A stretch of DNA of 64,000 bases from Chenggangzhangella methanolivorans (GTDB lineage Bacteria; Pseudomonadota; Alphaproteobacteria; Rhizobiales; Methylopilaceae). The notes under the pieces were generated by a model. That model was not told the origin of the DNA, ran no database searches, and worked only from the letters and a program-made list of their open reading frames with translations. Location of the stretch: contig NZ_CP081869.1 of assembly GCF_019797865.1 (NCBI RefSeq), positions 3,249,501 through 3,313,500 of the forward strand, in the 5' to 3' direction. The first letter of the stretch is position 1, and each line of letters starts with the position of its first letter. Both the position numbers and the translations under genes were made by a program. This document shows, piece after piece, positions 9,985 to 19,221 of the stretch.

Positions 9985-11076
9985 ATGGATCGTCGTAAAG
10001 TCTTGTCCGCGGGCGCGCTCGGCGCCGTGGCGTCCCTCGCAGCGCCGGCGGTCGCCCGCGCCCAGCAGACCTTCTCCTGGAAGATGACCAACGCCTACGG
10101 CCCGGGCGCGCCGTTCTACGTGACCGGCCCCGGCTCGCCGACGCATTTCTGCGAGCTGGTGAAGCAGATGTCGGGAGGGCGCCTGACCATCCAGCACTTC
10201 GCCGCCGGCGAGCTCATCCCGGCGCTCGAGGGCTTCGACGCCTGCTCGGCCGGCACGGTCGAGATGAACGCGGCGAACTCATACTTTTGGGCAGGAAAGG
10301 TGCCGGCCGCCCAGTTCTTCACCACGGTTCCGTTCGGGCTCAACTTCCAGGGGCAGACCGCGTGGATCCTGCACGGCGGAGGGCTCGCGCTGTGGGAGGA
10401 GCTCTACAAGCCCTTCAACCTCGTCCCCATGCCGATGGGCAACACCGGCGTGCAGATGACCGGCTGGTTCCGCAAGCCGATCGAGAAGCTCGAGGACTTC
10501 AAGGGCCTCAAGATGCGCATCGCGGGCCTTGCGGGGAAGGTCTACGCCCAGCTCGGCGTCGACGTGAAGCTGCTGCCCGCGGGCGAGATCTTCCCGGCGC
10601 TGGAACGCGGCGTGATCGACGCGGCCGAGTTCGTCGGCCCGTTCCAGGACCGTCGCCTCGGCCTCCAGAAGGCGGCGAAGTATTACTACACCACCGGCTG
10701 GCACGAGCCGAACAACGTCACCGAGCTCGTGGTGAACCAGGCCGCCTGGGACTCGCTGCCCGACGACCTGAAGGCGATCGTCCGCTCGGCGGCCTACGCC
10801 TGCAACACGATCAGCCAGACCTGGTGCGAGGCGACCAACTCGGACGCGCTCGACGACCTCGTCAAGAACCAGGGCGTCATCGCCCAGCCGCTGCCCAAGG
10901 ACGTGGTCGAGGGCCTGCGCGGCGTCACCAAGAAGACGCTCGAGGGCCTCGCCGCCTCCGATCCGAAGATCAAGAAGGTCTATGACTCGTTCCTGGCCTT
11001 CAAGGCCAAGCACGACGCCTGGGCCGGCGTCTCGGAGGCCGTCTATCAGGACCAGATCCGCGTCGGCGGCGTCTGA
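9985..11076 (+). CDS. dctP: TRAP transporter solute-binding protein, TakP-like (DctP)
   Basis: 363-residue periplasmic receptor of a tripartite ATP-independent transporter. A Tat/Sec signal MDRRKVLSAGALGAVAS ends at ARAQ. The body contains the family features GLKMRIAGLAGKVY, AGEIFPALERGVIDAAEFVG and KYYYTTGWHEPNN. These features resemble the TakP/2-oxoacid binding subgroup, so an organic or 2-oxo acid is the likeliest ligand. The start at 9985 follows GCGAGG; upstream in-frame codons are not conserved. It begins a dctPQM operon. Confidence 0.92.
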   Translation: MDRRKVLSAGALGAVASLAAPAVARAQQTFSWKMTNAYGPGAPFYVTGPGSPTHFCELVKQMSGGRLTIQHFAAGELIPALEGFDACSAGTVEMNAANSYFWAGKVPAAQFFTTVPFGLNFQGQTAWILHGGGLALWEELYKPFNLVPMPMGNTGVQMTGWFRKPIEKLEDFKGLKMRIAGLAGKVYAQLGVDVKLLPAGEIFPALERGVIDAAEFVGPFQDRRLGLQKAAKYYYTTGWHEPNNVTELVVNQAAWDSLPDDLKAIVRSAAYACNTISQTWCEATNSDALDDLVKNQGVIAQPLPKDVVEGLRGVTKKTLEGLAASDPKIKKVYDSFLAFKAKHDAWAGVSEAVYQDQIRVGGV

Positions 11077-11083
11077 TCCTCAC

Positions 11084-11626
11084 ATGCCCGAGCTTCTGGA
11101 AAAATGGGCCCGGGGCCTTGACGCCGTCGTCGAGGTTCTGGGCCGCGTCGCGGCGTGGACGGGCCTTGCGCTCGTCCTCGTCATGGCGGGCAACGTCGTG
11201 GCCCGCTACCTGTTCAAAGTGGGGTCGGTCGCCACGCAGGAGCTTGAATGGCACCTGATGGCGCCGCTGACGCTGCTGTGCATCGCCTACGCGATCAAGC
11301 ATGACGGGCACGTCCGCGTCGACGTGCTCTATTCGCGCCTGCCCGAGATGGCGCGCCGTCTCATCGACCTGTTCTCGGCGCTCTGCGCGCTCGCGCTCGC
11401 GGTGATCGTGGTCAAGATCTCGATCCCCTACGTCATGCAATCCTACCGCATTGGCGAAGGCTCTCCGGACCCCGGCGGGCTGCCCTATCGCTGGATTATC
11501 AAGGCCATGATCCCGGCGGGCTTCGTCCTGTTCGGCGTTCAGAGCCTGGGCGCGGTTCTGCGCGCGCTGAAGCCGTTCTTCGGCGGTCGCGACGGTCTCA
11601 AGACGGCGTCGATCAATGCCGGTTAA
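11084..11626 (+). CDS. dctQ: TRAP transporter small permease (DctQ)
   Basis: 180-residue inner-membrane protein with four hydrophobic segments, including GLALVLVMAGNVVARYLF and LICALALAVIVV-like helices. The DctQ signature region around ELEWHLMAP is present. It starts seven bases after the dctP stop and its end overlaps the dctM start by 11 bases, indicating coupled translation. It scaffolds the large permease. Confidence 0.92.
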   Translation: MPELLEKWARGLDAVVEVLGRVAAWTGLALVLVMAGNVVARYLFKVGSVATQELEWHLMAPLTLLCIAYAIKHDGHVRVDVLYSRLPEMARRLIDLFSALCALALAVIVVKISIPYVMQSYRIGEGSPDPGGLPYRWIIKAMIPAGFVLFGVQSLGAVLRALKPFFGGRDGLKTASINAG

Positions 11627-12941
11627 CGAGATCCTCGCGATCGCCTGCATCGCATCCTTCTTCGTGCTCCTGTTCGTCGGCGTGCCGGTCGCGCTGACGC
11701 TCGCCATCTCCGGCTTCGTGTTCGGCTGGATCGGCTTTGGGACGGGCCTCTTCAACCTCTTGCCGGCGCGCATCTACGGCGTGACCGCGAACTACACGCT
11801 GATCGCCATCCCGCTCTTCGTCTTCATGGGGGTCATGCTCGAGAAATCGCGCATGGCCGACGAGTTGATGGAGGTGATCGGCTATCTGGCCGGCGGCCTT
11901 CGCGGCGGCATGGGGCTCGGCATCGTGCTGGTCGGCGCGCTGATGGGCGCGACCACGGGCATCGTGGGCGCCACCATCGTGACGCTCGGCCTCCTCACGC
12001 TCCCGACGCTGCTGCGCCGCGGATACGACAAGCAACTGTCCTGCGGGGCGATCTGCGCGTCGGGCTCTCTCGGCCAGCTCATCCCGCCATCGACGGTCAT
12101 CATCCTGCTCGCCGACATCATGGGAGAGTCGGTCGGCACGCTGTTCGCCGCGGCCGTCTTCCCCGGCCTGCTGCTGACCGCGATCCTCGGCGGCTACATC
12201 TTGCTCGTCGGCGTGTTCAAGCCAGAGATGGCGCCCGCCATTCCGCTCGCCGAACGCCAGGCGATGCCGCGAAAGGAGCTGCTGAAGAAGACGCTGAAGG
12301 TCGGCGTGCCGCCGATCGCGCTGGTGCTTGCGGTGCTCGGCTCGATCATCGGCGGCGTCGCGGCGCCGACCGAGGCCGCCTCGATGGGCGCGGTGGGCTC
12401 GATCATCGTGGCCGCGGTCGCCGGACGGCTGACGATGAAGACGCTCGTGGACGTGGTGAACTCCACCGCGCGCATCACCGCCACGATGTTCTTCATCCTG
12501 ATCTGCTCGCAGGTGTTCGCGCTCGCCTTCCGCGGGCTCGGCGGCGAGAAGCTCGTCCACGACGCCTTCGAGCTCGTTCCGGGCGGGGCCACCGGCATGC
12601 TGATCTTCATGCTGGCGATCATCTTCGTGCTCGGCTTCTTCATCGAGTGGATCGAGATCAGCTACATCGTCGTGCCGATGTTCCTGCCGCTGATGCTCGC
12701 CGACGGCGTCAACATCGTCTGGGCCGCCTCCCTCATCGCGGTGGTGCTCCAGACCTCGTTCCTGACGCCGCCCTTCGGCTGGGCGCTGTTCTACCTCCGG
12801 GGCGTCGCGCCCCCGGAGGTGACGACGCTCGACATCTACAAGGGCGTCGTGCCGTTCATCGGCCTCCAGCTCATCGCGCTCGTGCTGGTGTTCGCCTTCC
12901 CCGGCATCGCCACATGGCTGCCGACGGCGATCGGCTGGTGA
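11616..12941 (+). CDS. dctM: TRAP transporter large permease (DctM)
   Basis: 441-residue ion-transporter-superfamily permease with about 12 hydrophobic segments. Characteristic parts are IPLFVFMGVMLEKS, GATTGIVGATIVTLGL, the hairpin SLGQLIPPSTVIILLAD, and near the end FLTPPFGWALFYLRG. It catalyses Na+- or H+-driven uptake of the DctP-bound solute. It overlaps dctQ. Confidence 0.94.
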   Translation: MPVNEILAIACIASFFVLLFVGVPVALTLAISGFVFGWIGFGTGLFNLLPARIYGVTANYTLIAIPLFVFMGVMLEKSRMADELMEVIGYLAGGLRGGMGLGIVLVGALMGATTGIVGATIVTLGLLTLPTLLRRGYDKQLSCGAICASGSLGQLIPPSTVIILLADIMGESVGTLFAAAVFPGLLLTAILGGYILLVGVFKPEMAPAIPLAERQAMPRKELLKKTLKVGVPPIALVLAVLGSIIGGVAAPTEAASMGAVGSIIVAAVAGRLTMKTLVDVVNSTARITATMFFILICSQVFALAFRGLGGEKLVHDAFELVPGGATGMLIFMLAIIFVLGFFIEWIEISYIVVPMFLPLMLADGVNIVWAASLIAVVLQTSFLTPPFGWALFYLRGVAPPEVTTLDIYKGVVPFIGLQLIALVLVFAFPGIATWLPTAIGW

Positions 12942-12950
12942 GCGACCGCG

Positions 12951-12977
12951 AGATCCGGGCGGCGTTCGCCCGGATCT
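12951..12977 (+). terminator. Hairpin after the TRAP operon
   Basis: AGATCCGGGCG (12951-12961) and CGCCCGGATCT (12967-12977) form a perfect 11-bp stem with a 5-base loop, ten bases after the dctM stop. No T run follows, so it may act as an mRNA 3' stabiliser or a weak terminator. Confidence 0.55.
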
Positions 12978-13113
12978 CTCGATCCGAAAGGCGTCCGCCA
13001 CCCTCCAACCTTCCTGCTTGCTTTCCGCCAAGGCCGCTGAGACAGTTGTTCCCGGAGAAATTGTGTCCGCCGCCGAAAGCTTAGGAGGCGGCCGCTTGCG
13101 GTGCGAGGGGGAC

Positions 13114-13398
13114 ATGTCCGCGCAAGTCGAAGGGACGCCCGTCGACCGGGACGCCGTGCGGGACGGCGTGATCGACATCATCCGGGGCTACGCCAAGGTC
13201 AAGGAGCTCAGCGCCGCGACCCAACTCGACAAGATCGGCGTCGATTCCTTCGACTTCGTCGAAATCGTCTTCAAGATCGAAGAGAAATACGGCGTCGAGA
13301 TCGACTACAACGCGAACGCGAGCTTCTCGGACATCAGCACCGTGGGGCTGCTCGCGGACAAGGTCGTGGCGCTCGTCGAGGCCAAGAAGACCGCGTGA
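13114..13398 (+). CDS. Acyl carrier protein
   Basis: 94-residue carrier protein. The phosphopantetheine attachment site is the Ser in GVDSFDFVEI, followed by the acidic helix KIEEKYGVEIDY. ATG 13114 has GAGGGG upstream. The stop overlaps the next gene's GTG start (GTGA at 13395-13398), so it is the dedicated carrier for that ketosynthase. It differs from house-keeping AcpP in having DSFDF rather than DSLD, which suggests a specialised acyl pathway, as with NodF-like carriers. Confidence 0.88.
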   Translation: MSAQVEGTPVDRDAVRDGVIDIIRGYAKVKELSAATQLDKIGVDSFDFVEIVFKIEEKYGVEIDYNANASFSDISTVGLLADKVVALVEAKKTA

Positions 13399-14591
13399 CG
13401 CGCATCCTCGTCACAGGCGTCGGCGTCATGTCGGCTGCCGGGCTCGACGCCGGCCGGTTCTGGTCGTCGTTGATCTCGGCGAGGCCGACGTTCCGCGAGG
13501 CCTCGGGCGCGCCCGGGAGCGGGGTCTTGGTCGCCGAGATCCTCGATCCGGAGCCGTTCCAGCATCTCGGCGTCAATCTCGCGGCCTGCGACCGCAGCGC
13601 GCTGCTGGCCGTCGGCGCGGCGCGCGAGGCGCTGGCCGACGCCGGCTTTTCGGGGCCGTTCGAGCGGCCGGACCGCGTCGCGGCGATCATCGGCTGCGGC
13701 GGCGGCGGCATCATGAGCGTCGAGGAGCAATACGCCCGCCGCTCCGCCGATCCCTCCGCGCGGCCACATCCGCGCACCGTGTCGAAGGTGATGGTGAGCT
13801 CCTCGGCGAGCTGGGTGTCGATGACCACGGGCGCGCGCGGGCCCTGCTTCGTCACCTCGAGCGCCTGCGCCTCCGCCACCCACGCGATCGGCGTTGCGCT
13901 CCAGCTTCTGCGGGCCGGCGTCGCCGACGTCGCGATCGCGGGCGGGACCGAGGCGCCGCTGTCGCTTGGCTGCCTCAACTCCTGGGAGGCCATGAAGATC
14001 ATGACCTCGACCGCCTGCAGACCGTTCGCGCGCGGGCGCGACGGGCTGATGCTGGGCGAAGGCGCGGGCGCGATCATCCTGGAGACCGAGGCGCATGCGC
14101 GCCGCCGCGGCGCGGAGGCCGCGATCGAGCTCGCGGGCTACGGCGCGACCGCCGACGCCGGCAGCCTGCTCGCGCCGAGCGTCGAGGGCATGACGGCGGC
14201 GATGCGGCTCGCGATCGAGGATGGCGGGCTCGACGCAGGCGAGATCGCCTATGTGAACGCCCACGGCACCGGAACGGCCGCCAACGACGTCGCCGAGGCC
14301 GAGGCGCTAAACGCGCTGTTCGGCGCCGGGCGCGTTCCGCCGGTCTCCTCGATCAAGGGCGTGACCGGCCATTCGCTCGGCGCCGCCGGCGCGATCGAGG
14401 CGGTGGCGACGGTGCTGGCGATGCGGCGCTCCGTCGCCCCGCCGACCGCGAATTTCGACGCGCCCGACCCGCGCTGCGACATCGACTGCGTCCCCAACGT
14501 CGCGCGCGAGATGGCGATCCCGGCCGCTCTGTCGAACTCCTTCGCGTTCGGCGGGCTGAACGCCGCGCTCGCCTTCCGCGCCCTCGGCTAG
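13395..14591 (+). CDS. Beta-ketoacyl-ACP synthase, KAS II/NodE-like
   Basis: 398-residue thiolase-fold condensing enzyme that elongates acyl-ACP with malonyl-ACP. The active-site Cys lies in TSSACASATHAIG and the two His in NAHGTGT and KGVTGHSLGAAG. The C-terminal loop SNSFAFGGLNAAL is typical. GTG 13395 overlaps the acp stop. No other fatty-acid genes flank the pair, so it probably makes a special acyl chain rather than serving bulk synthesis. The product is unknown. Confidence 0.92.
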   Translation: MTRILVTGVGVMSAAGLDAGRFWSSLISARPTFREASGAPGSGVLVAEILDPEPFQHLGVNLAACDRSALLAVGAAREALADAGFSGPFERPDRVAAIIGCGGGGIMSVEEQYARRSADPSARPHPRTVSKVMVSSSASWVSMTTGARGPCFVTSSACASATHAIGVALQLLRAGVADVAIAGGTEAPLSLGCLNSWEAMKIMTSTACRPFARGRDGLMLGEGAGAIILETEAHARRRGAEAAIELAGYGATADAGSLLAPSVEGMTAAMRLAIEDGGLDAGEIAYVNAHGTGTAANDVAEAEALNALFGAGRVPPVSSIKGVTGHSLGAAGAIEAVATVLAMRRSVAPPTANFDAPDPRCDIDCVPNVAREMAIPAALSNSFAFGGLNAALAFRALG

Positions 14592-14618
14592 CGCCGCCAG
14601 GCGAGACCGCCCGCAGCC

Positions 14619-14713
14619 GTCATGCCCGGCGGAGCCGGGCATCCACGACTTTCTGGGATCGCCGGGCGCGACGCCGAAGTCGTGGATACCCGCGCCAAGA
14701 GCGCGGGCATGAC
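14619..14713. repeat. Palindromic intergenic repeat, GTCATGCCCG family
   Basis: Begins GTCATGCCCGGC and ends GCGGGCATGAC, with inner arms ATCCACGACTT and AAGTCGTGGAT. It sits between the convergent ketosynthase and ELM1 genes and could form a long cruciform or RNA hairpin. A second member lies at 33213-33303. Confidence 0.75.
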
Positions 14714-14732
14714 GCGGTGGTTCTCTCGGAGC

Positions 14733-15778
14733 TCAGCGCGCTTGCGCCGCCAGCCTGCGGGCGAGCGCCGCGGCGGCGGCGAGCTCCGCCTCGATCCGCG
14801 CCGGGGCGGACCCGTCGAGCCAGCCGCCGGGTCTTCAGCGCGCTCATATGCGCGCGGATCTCGCGCCCGGAATCGATGAGGCCGGCGGCGGCCGCGGCGG
14901 TCGAGGCCGATCGCGCCGAGCGCGCTGCGCAGCAGACCGGAGCCGTCGCGCCGGGGCGTGAGCGAAAAGAATTCGACCGGACGCCCGGTCGCAGCGGCGT
15001 CGGCCGCCATCGAGACGCTGTCCTCGGTGACGATCGCGGCGTCGGCGGCCGCGAGGAAGTCGCGGTAGCGGTTCGGGTCCTCGCCGAAGATCGAGACCAG
15101 CCGGTCGCCCGAGGGCGGGATCGCGGCTTTGAGCGCCTCCGCCGCCGCGGCGCTGGTGCGCGGCGAGGTCGCGACCATCAGGGCGCCGCCGTCGTCGCGC
15201 TGGCGCTCGAGCGCGCGCCGGGCGAGCGCCGCGGCCTCCGCGGGGCCGAAACGCAGTCCCGCGGCGTCTCCGCCCGCGGCGACGAGCAGCCTCGGGCGCG
15301 CAAGCGCGGCGAGGTCGCCGGGGTCTCCCGCCGCTTCGGCGCGCGGCGGCGTCAATGGAAACAGGTTGACGACGACGTTCGGACCCGGAGGCTGGCCGTA
15401 TTGCGGCGTGGTGAGGACCGCGTCGAACCACGCGCCCGGTGCCCAGCTGCGGCCAAGATGCAGGAGCCGGCTGCCTCGCCGCGCCTTGAGCCAGAGCGCG
15501 GCCGGCGCGGACCGTTTGCCGGCTGCGATCACGAGGTCCGGCGGCGGCGCGGCGCGCAGCGCGTCCTGCGTCGCGGCGTCGTAGGAGAACAGCGATCCTG
15601 TCCGCCTGAGATTGGGCAGCGCCTCGAGCCCCTTGCGCAACTCAAGACGCTTGACGACGACCGGCAGCCCGGTGGCGGCTGCGAGCGTCTCGATCTGCGC
15701 GTTGTCGCCCGGCCGCCTCGCGAGCAGCGCCCAGACGACCGGCGCGGCTTGGGCGGCGGGACGGAATGCTTGGAACAT
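14733..15778 (-). CDS. Mitochondrial-fission ELM1 family protein (DUF1022), two frame breaks
   Basis: About 347 residues after correction. It resembles the bacterial ELM1/DUF1022 family, glycosyltransferase-like proteins with FSLTPRRDGS and IVTEDSVSMAADAAATGRPV, where a donor-sugar site would lie in glycosyltransferases. Biochemical function is not established. Near the C terminus one extra base at about 14893 and another at about 14830 move the frame twice. The restored tail runs GLIDSGREIRAHMSALK, then a final helix, to a TGA at 14733. It is convergent with the ketosynthase and divergent from the ATP-grasp operon. Confidence 0.75.
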
Positions 15779-15969
15779 CTGCGTGATAAATCAGGTGAAC
15801 CGAAGACCTATGCCGATTCTGGTGACAGGAAAGCGACAGGTCGGTGACGATCCAAAGGGTTGATCGTCTCTAAACTGTCGCGGCGCACGTCTAAGCTTGC
15901 ATCCATGCTGAACCGTCTCACACACGCGCCCCCCGCATCGCCCAGTCCGACAAGGATCGGCTGCGCGTC

Positions 15970-16944
15970 ATGCTGCTCGCCAAGCACGCCGCGAGCACAG
16001 GCGCGCCCGATCAGGTCGACGGCAACCACGCCATCTACCACCATGAGCTCCGCACGACGCTCGAGGCGATCGGCCTGGACGTTACGCCGGCTCAGGACTT
16101 CTCTTCCGTCGAGGGCGAGGTCAGGGCCGACTTCGTGTTCACGCTGCTGAACCGCGCCGGTTTCCAGAACTCCGAGATGCTGGCCCCGCTGCTGCTCGCG
16201 CGCCGCGGCGTGCCGTTCCTCGGCGCGAGCCCGATCATCCGGGGCCTCGCCGACGACAAGCATCTCAGCAAGGTCGTGGCCGCGCGCCACGGCGTGCCGA
16301 CAGCGCGCTGGATCTCGTGCCGCCTCGGCCAGCCGGTCGTCGAGCCCGGCTTCCGCGCCGAGCGTCTGGTCGTGAAGCCCAACGCCTCCTCAGCCTCCTG
16401 GGGCGTGAAGATCGTCGACGACTGGGCCTCGGCCCGCGAGCATGTCGAGCGTCTGCACGCGCTCGGCCACGACGTGGTGGTGGAGGAGTATCATCCGATC
16501 CTCGACGTCGCCGTGCCGGTGATCGGCGGCGATGGGCCCGAGCCGTGGCTGCTGCCGCCGATGGCGCACACGCCCGAGACGCCGGGCGAGCTCCGCTCCT
16601 ATGAAGAGAAGCGCGCGCTTGTGCCGACGCTCGCCGGGTCCGATCCGCTGTCGGTGGTCGAGGACCGCGACGTCGTCGAGCGCCTCAACGACTATTCCCG
16701 CCGGCTCTGCGCCGAGCTCTGGCCGTTCGACTACGGGCGCTTCGAGTTCCGCTTCGATCCGAAATCCGGCGCGATCAGCTTCATGGAAGTGAACCTGTCC
16801 TGCAATCTGTGGTCCCGGAAGAGCATCTCGCGCTCGGCCGCCAGCATCGGGATGGACCACGCCACGCTCGTCGAATCGATCGTCGCCCACAGCATGCGCC
16901 GGCAGGGCGTCATCTCCGCCGCGCTGATGGAACGGGCGGCGTGA
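15970..16944 (+). CDS. ATP-grasp ligase, D-Ala-D-Ala ligase-like
   Basis: 324 residues. The ATP-grasp fold is visible: RLVVKPNASSASWGVKIV (phosphate/adenine lobe), VVVEEYHPILDVAVPVIGG, and the metal-binding GRFEFRFDPKSG...FMEVNLSCN. Such enzymes form amide bonds through acyl phosphates. The N terminus is uncertain: an ATG at 15905 followed by a C6 run reads into this frame if one C is missing (giving RIAQSDKDRLRV before MLLAKH), so the true protein may be about 22 residues longer. The stop overlaps the next gene's GTG (16941-16944). It is first in a three-gene operon with a nucleotidyltransferase and a second ATP-grasp. Confidence 0.8.
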   Translation: MLLAKHAASTGAPDQVDGNHAIYHHELRTTLEAIGLDVTPAQDFSSVEGEVRADFVFTLLNRAGFQNSEMLAPLLLARRGVPFLGASPIIRGLADDKHLSKVVAARHGVPTARWISCRLGQPVVEPGFRAERLVVKPNASSASWGVKIVDDWASAREHVERLHALGHDVVVEEYHPILDVAVPVIGGDGPEPWLLPPMAHTPETPGELRSYEEKRALVPTLAGSDPLSVVEDRDVVERLNDYSRRLCAELWPFDYGRFEFRFDPKSGAISFMEVNLSCNLWSRKSISRSAASIGMDHATLVESIVAHSMRRQGVISAALMERAA

Positions 16945-17797
16945 CCGAGGTCCCTGCAGGGCGGCCGCTCACCGTCCTCCTGCTCGCCGGCCAGCGCGAG
17001 GGCCGCGTCGATCCGCTCGCCGAGGCCACGGGCGTCACGTTGAAGGCCATGGTTCCGGTCGCGGGCTGCCCGATGCTGCTCCACGCGCTGACGACGCTCG
17101 CCAAGACCCCGACGGTCGGCCGGATCGTGGTTTCGATCAACGCTGGTTCGGGAATCGAGTCCCTGCCCGAGGTCGCGGCGCTCATCCGCGACGGCCGGCT
17201 CGACATCCGCGACGCGCGTCCGAACCTCGTCGACAGCGTGTTCTTCGCGCTCGAGGGCCAGGAGTTCCCGGTCCTGATCACCACCGCCGACAACGTGCTG
17301 CTGACGCCCGCCACGGTCCGCGAGATCGACGGCGCGGCGCGCGCCCGCGGCGCCGACGTCGCGGTCGCGCTCGCCGGCGCGAGGACGTGCTCGCCGCCCA
17401 TCCGGACGGCCAGCGCCGGTTCTACCGCTTCGGCTGCGGCTACTACTCCAACTGCAACAGCTACTGGATCGGCGCGCGCTCGGCGCTCGCGCCCGCGGAG
17501 CTGTTCCGCACCGGCGGGCAGTTCGTGAAGCATCCGAGCCGCGTCATCGGCGCGCTCGGCGTCGCGGGGCTGTTCGAGCTGGTGCGCTTCCGCTTCGGCC
17601 TCGGCACGCTCGAGCAGGGCTGCGCGCGGCTGTCGAAGCGCTTCGGCCTCGACATCCGCCCCGTGGTGGTGAGCGACGGCGCGACCGCGATCGACGTCGA
17701 CGCCGAACGCAGCCTGAAGGTCGCCGAAGAGGTCATCGCCCGCCGCCGCGCCGCGACCGACGAGACCGCTTCCCGCCGCGCGCCCGCCGCGGCCTGA
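16941..17797 (+). CDS. NTP transferase (MobA/GlmU-like nucleotidyltransferase), frameshifted
   Basis: About 285 residues, Rossmann-like nucleotidyltransferase. It starts LTVLLLAGQREG, a variant of the LAGG nucleotide loop, followed by TLKAMVPVAGCPML. VLITTADNVLLT follows as the metal-binding Asp motif, the equivalent of the usual AD or GD in sugar and MobA-type transferases. One base is missing at about 17379; downstream it continues EDVLAAHPDGQRRFYRFG. It would activate a sugar or phosphate compound as an NDP or CDP derivative. GTG 16941 is coupled to the upstream ATP-grasp gene. Confidence 0.8.
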
Positions 17798-17812
17798 CGG
17801 GCGCCTGCCGCC

Positions 17813-19008
17813 GTGCTGACGCTTCGCGTGATTCCTCCGCGGCTGCTGTTCGCCAAGCCGCGAGGCTCCGCCGACGCCGATCTCGCAGCCCTCTATTTCG
17901 AAGCTCTCCGCCGCCATTGGTCCGCCTCCGACCGCGCGCTCGCGCTTGCTCTGTCGGCCGCCGCCGCGCTCGCGAACCTTCCGGCGCTCGGCCGAAACGG
18001 CGCCTGGGCGAATGGCTGGAACGCGGCCGAAGAGGCGCTGCTGGAGCCCGGGCTCGACCGGCGCGCGCATCTCTCAATGGCGGCGCGCAAGGGCGTGCAC
18101 CGGCTGATCAATCCCGGCGCGTTTCCGCTGGCGCAAAACCCGCTCAAGAACAAGCGCCTGTTCGCCGCCCGTTGCCGGCAGGCCGGGCTCGCCGTCCCGG
18201 AGCAGTTCGACGGCCCTTCCGATGCGCTTGCGCCTTGGCTCGACGGGCTGAGCGCATTTCTGGCCAAGCCCAATTACGCCTCGAAGGGGCAGGGCATTCT
18301 GGGCTTTCGCCGCGAGCGCGGCGGCTGGCTGCGCGACGGCGACCGATCGGCGCCGCCGAGGCGATCGCGGGCGCGACGGAGATGCTTTCCCGCGGCGGCG
18401 TGCTGCAACGCGCGTGCCTCGCGCATCCCGATCTCCATGATCTCTCCCCCGGCGCGCTGCCGACGCTTCGGGTGATGACCGCGATCGACGAGGCCGGCCG
18501 GGCCGAGGTCTGCGACCGCGTCATCCGCCTCTCGGCCGGCGGCCCGCGCGCGGTCGACAATTTCAACGCCGGCAACATCGTGGCGGGCCTCGACGAAGAC
18601 GGCCGCATCGCCCGCGCGTTCCGCCGCGCGGGGGGGCGCGTGGTCGAGGTGGAGCGCCATCCGTCGACCGGCGCGGTGCTGAAGGGCCGCCGCCCGCCCG
18701 ACCTCGACGCCGCGCTTGCGCTCGCGTCGCGCGCCCATGAGGCGTTCCGGCATGGGTTTTCGGTGATCGGCTGGGACGTCGGGCTTTCGGAGACCGGCCC
18801 GGTGCTGATCGAGGGCAACTGGAGCCCGGGCTCCGACATCCTGGCGCTGGTGTTCGGAAGGGCGCTCGGGGACACGCGGCTCGGGGCGCTCTACCGGCAT
18901 CATCTCGGCGCGGCGTCTCCCGAGGCATGGCGGGCGGCGAAACCCATTGAGGGCGAGCCGCGGGGCCAAGAGCCGGCGCTGGTGGAACGCGCGGCTCTGT
19001 CGGTCTGA
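17813..19008 (+). CDS. Sugar-transfer-associated ATP-grasp family protein (frameshifted)
   Basis: About 398 residues. Middle and C-terminal features match the sugar-transfer-associated ATP-grasp family: NPLKNKRLFAARCRQAGL, LAKPNYASKGQGI, VDNFNAGNIVAGLDEDG, and terminal GWDVGLSETGPVLIEGNWSP. That family occurs with exopolysaccharide and capsule genes and its reaction is unknown. One base is missing at about 18341. The GTG start at 17813 lies 15 bases after the nucleotidyltransferase. Together the three genes resemble a small pathway that activates a group and attaches it to a sugar or lipid acceptor. Confidence 0.78.
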
Positions 19009-19022
19009 GCGCAGGAACCGCG

Positions 19023-19144
19023 CCCTTGTCCCGGCCTTGAGCCGGGACCCAGAGCCGACGCCGTTTCCGAAAGTCGCAGGACGCGCGCCGTTTGTTCTTC
19101 GAACCGTCTCGGTTCTGGGTCCCGGCTCAAGGCCGGGACAAGGG
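19023..19144. repeat. Palindromic intergenic repeat, CTTGTCCCGG family
   Basis: CCCTTGTCCCGGCCTTGAGC starts the left arm and its complement ends the right arm at 19144; the middle is not conserved. The same family is found in four tandem copies at 53524-54359. Confidence 0.75.
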
Positions 19145-19206
19145 GCGTCGCGCTTGACATGTCTCCCCGGAAGACCTTCTTCCGGCATGAGATGACTTTG
19201 GTGTTC

Positions 19207-19221
19207 TTAGAGTTATTCTAA
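19207..19221. promoter_or_regulatory. Irr-like iron box overlapping the start codon
   Basis: TTAGAGTTATTCTAA is an interrupted dyad. It matches the rhizobial Irr-box core TTAGAANNNTTCTAA at 11 of 12 defined positions, as I recall that consensus. Its last A is the first base of the iron-transporter ATG. Binding would block transcription or initiation, so control by iron/haem status is likely. Confidence 0.5.

Noticed and set aside
11613..13181. 522-codon His/Asp/Arg-rich minus-strand frame
   Set aside because: Antisense to the TRAP large permease; composition is that of a reversed membrane-protein frame.
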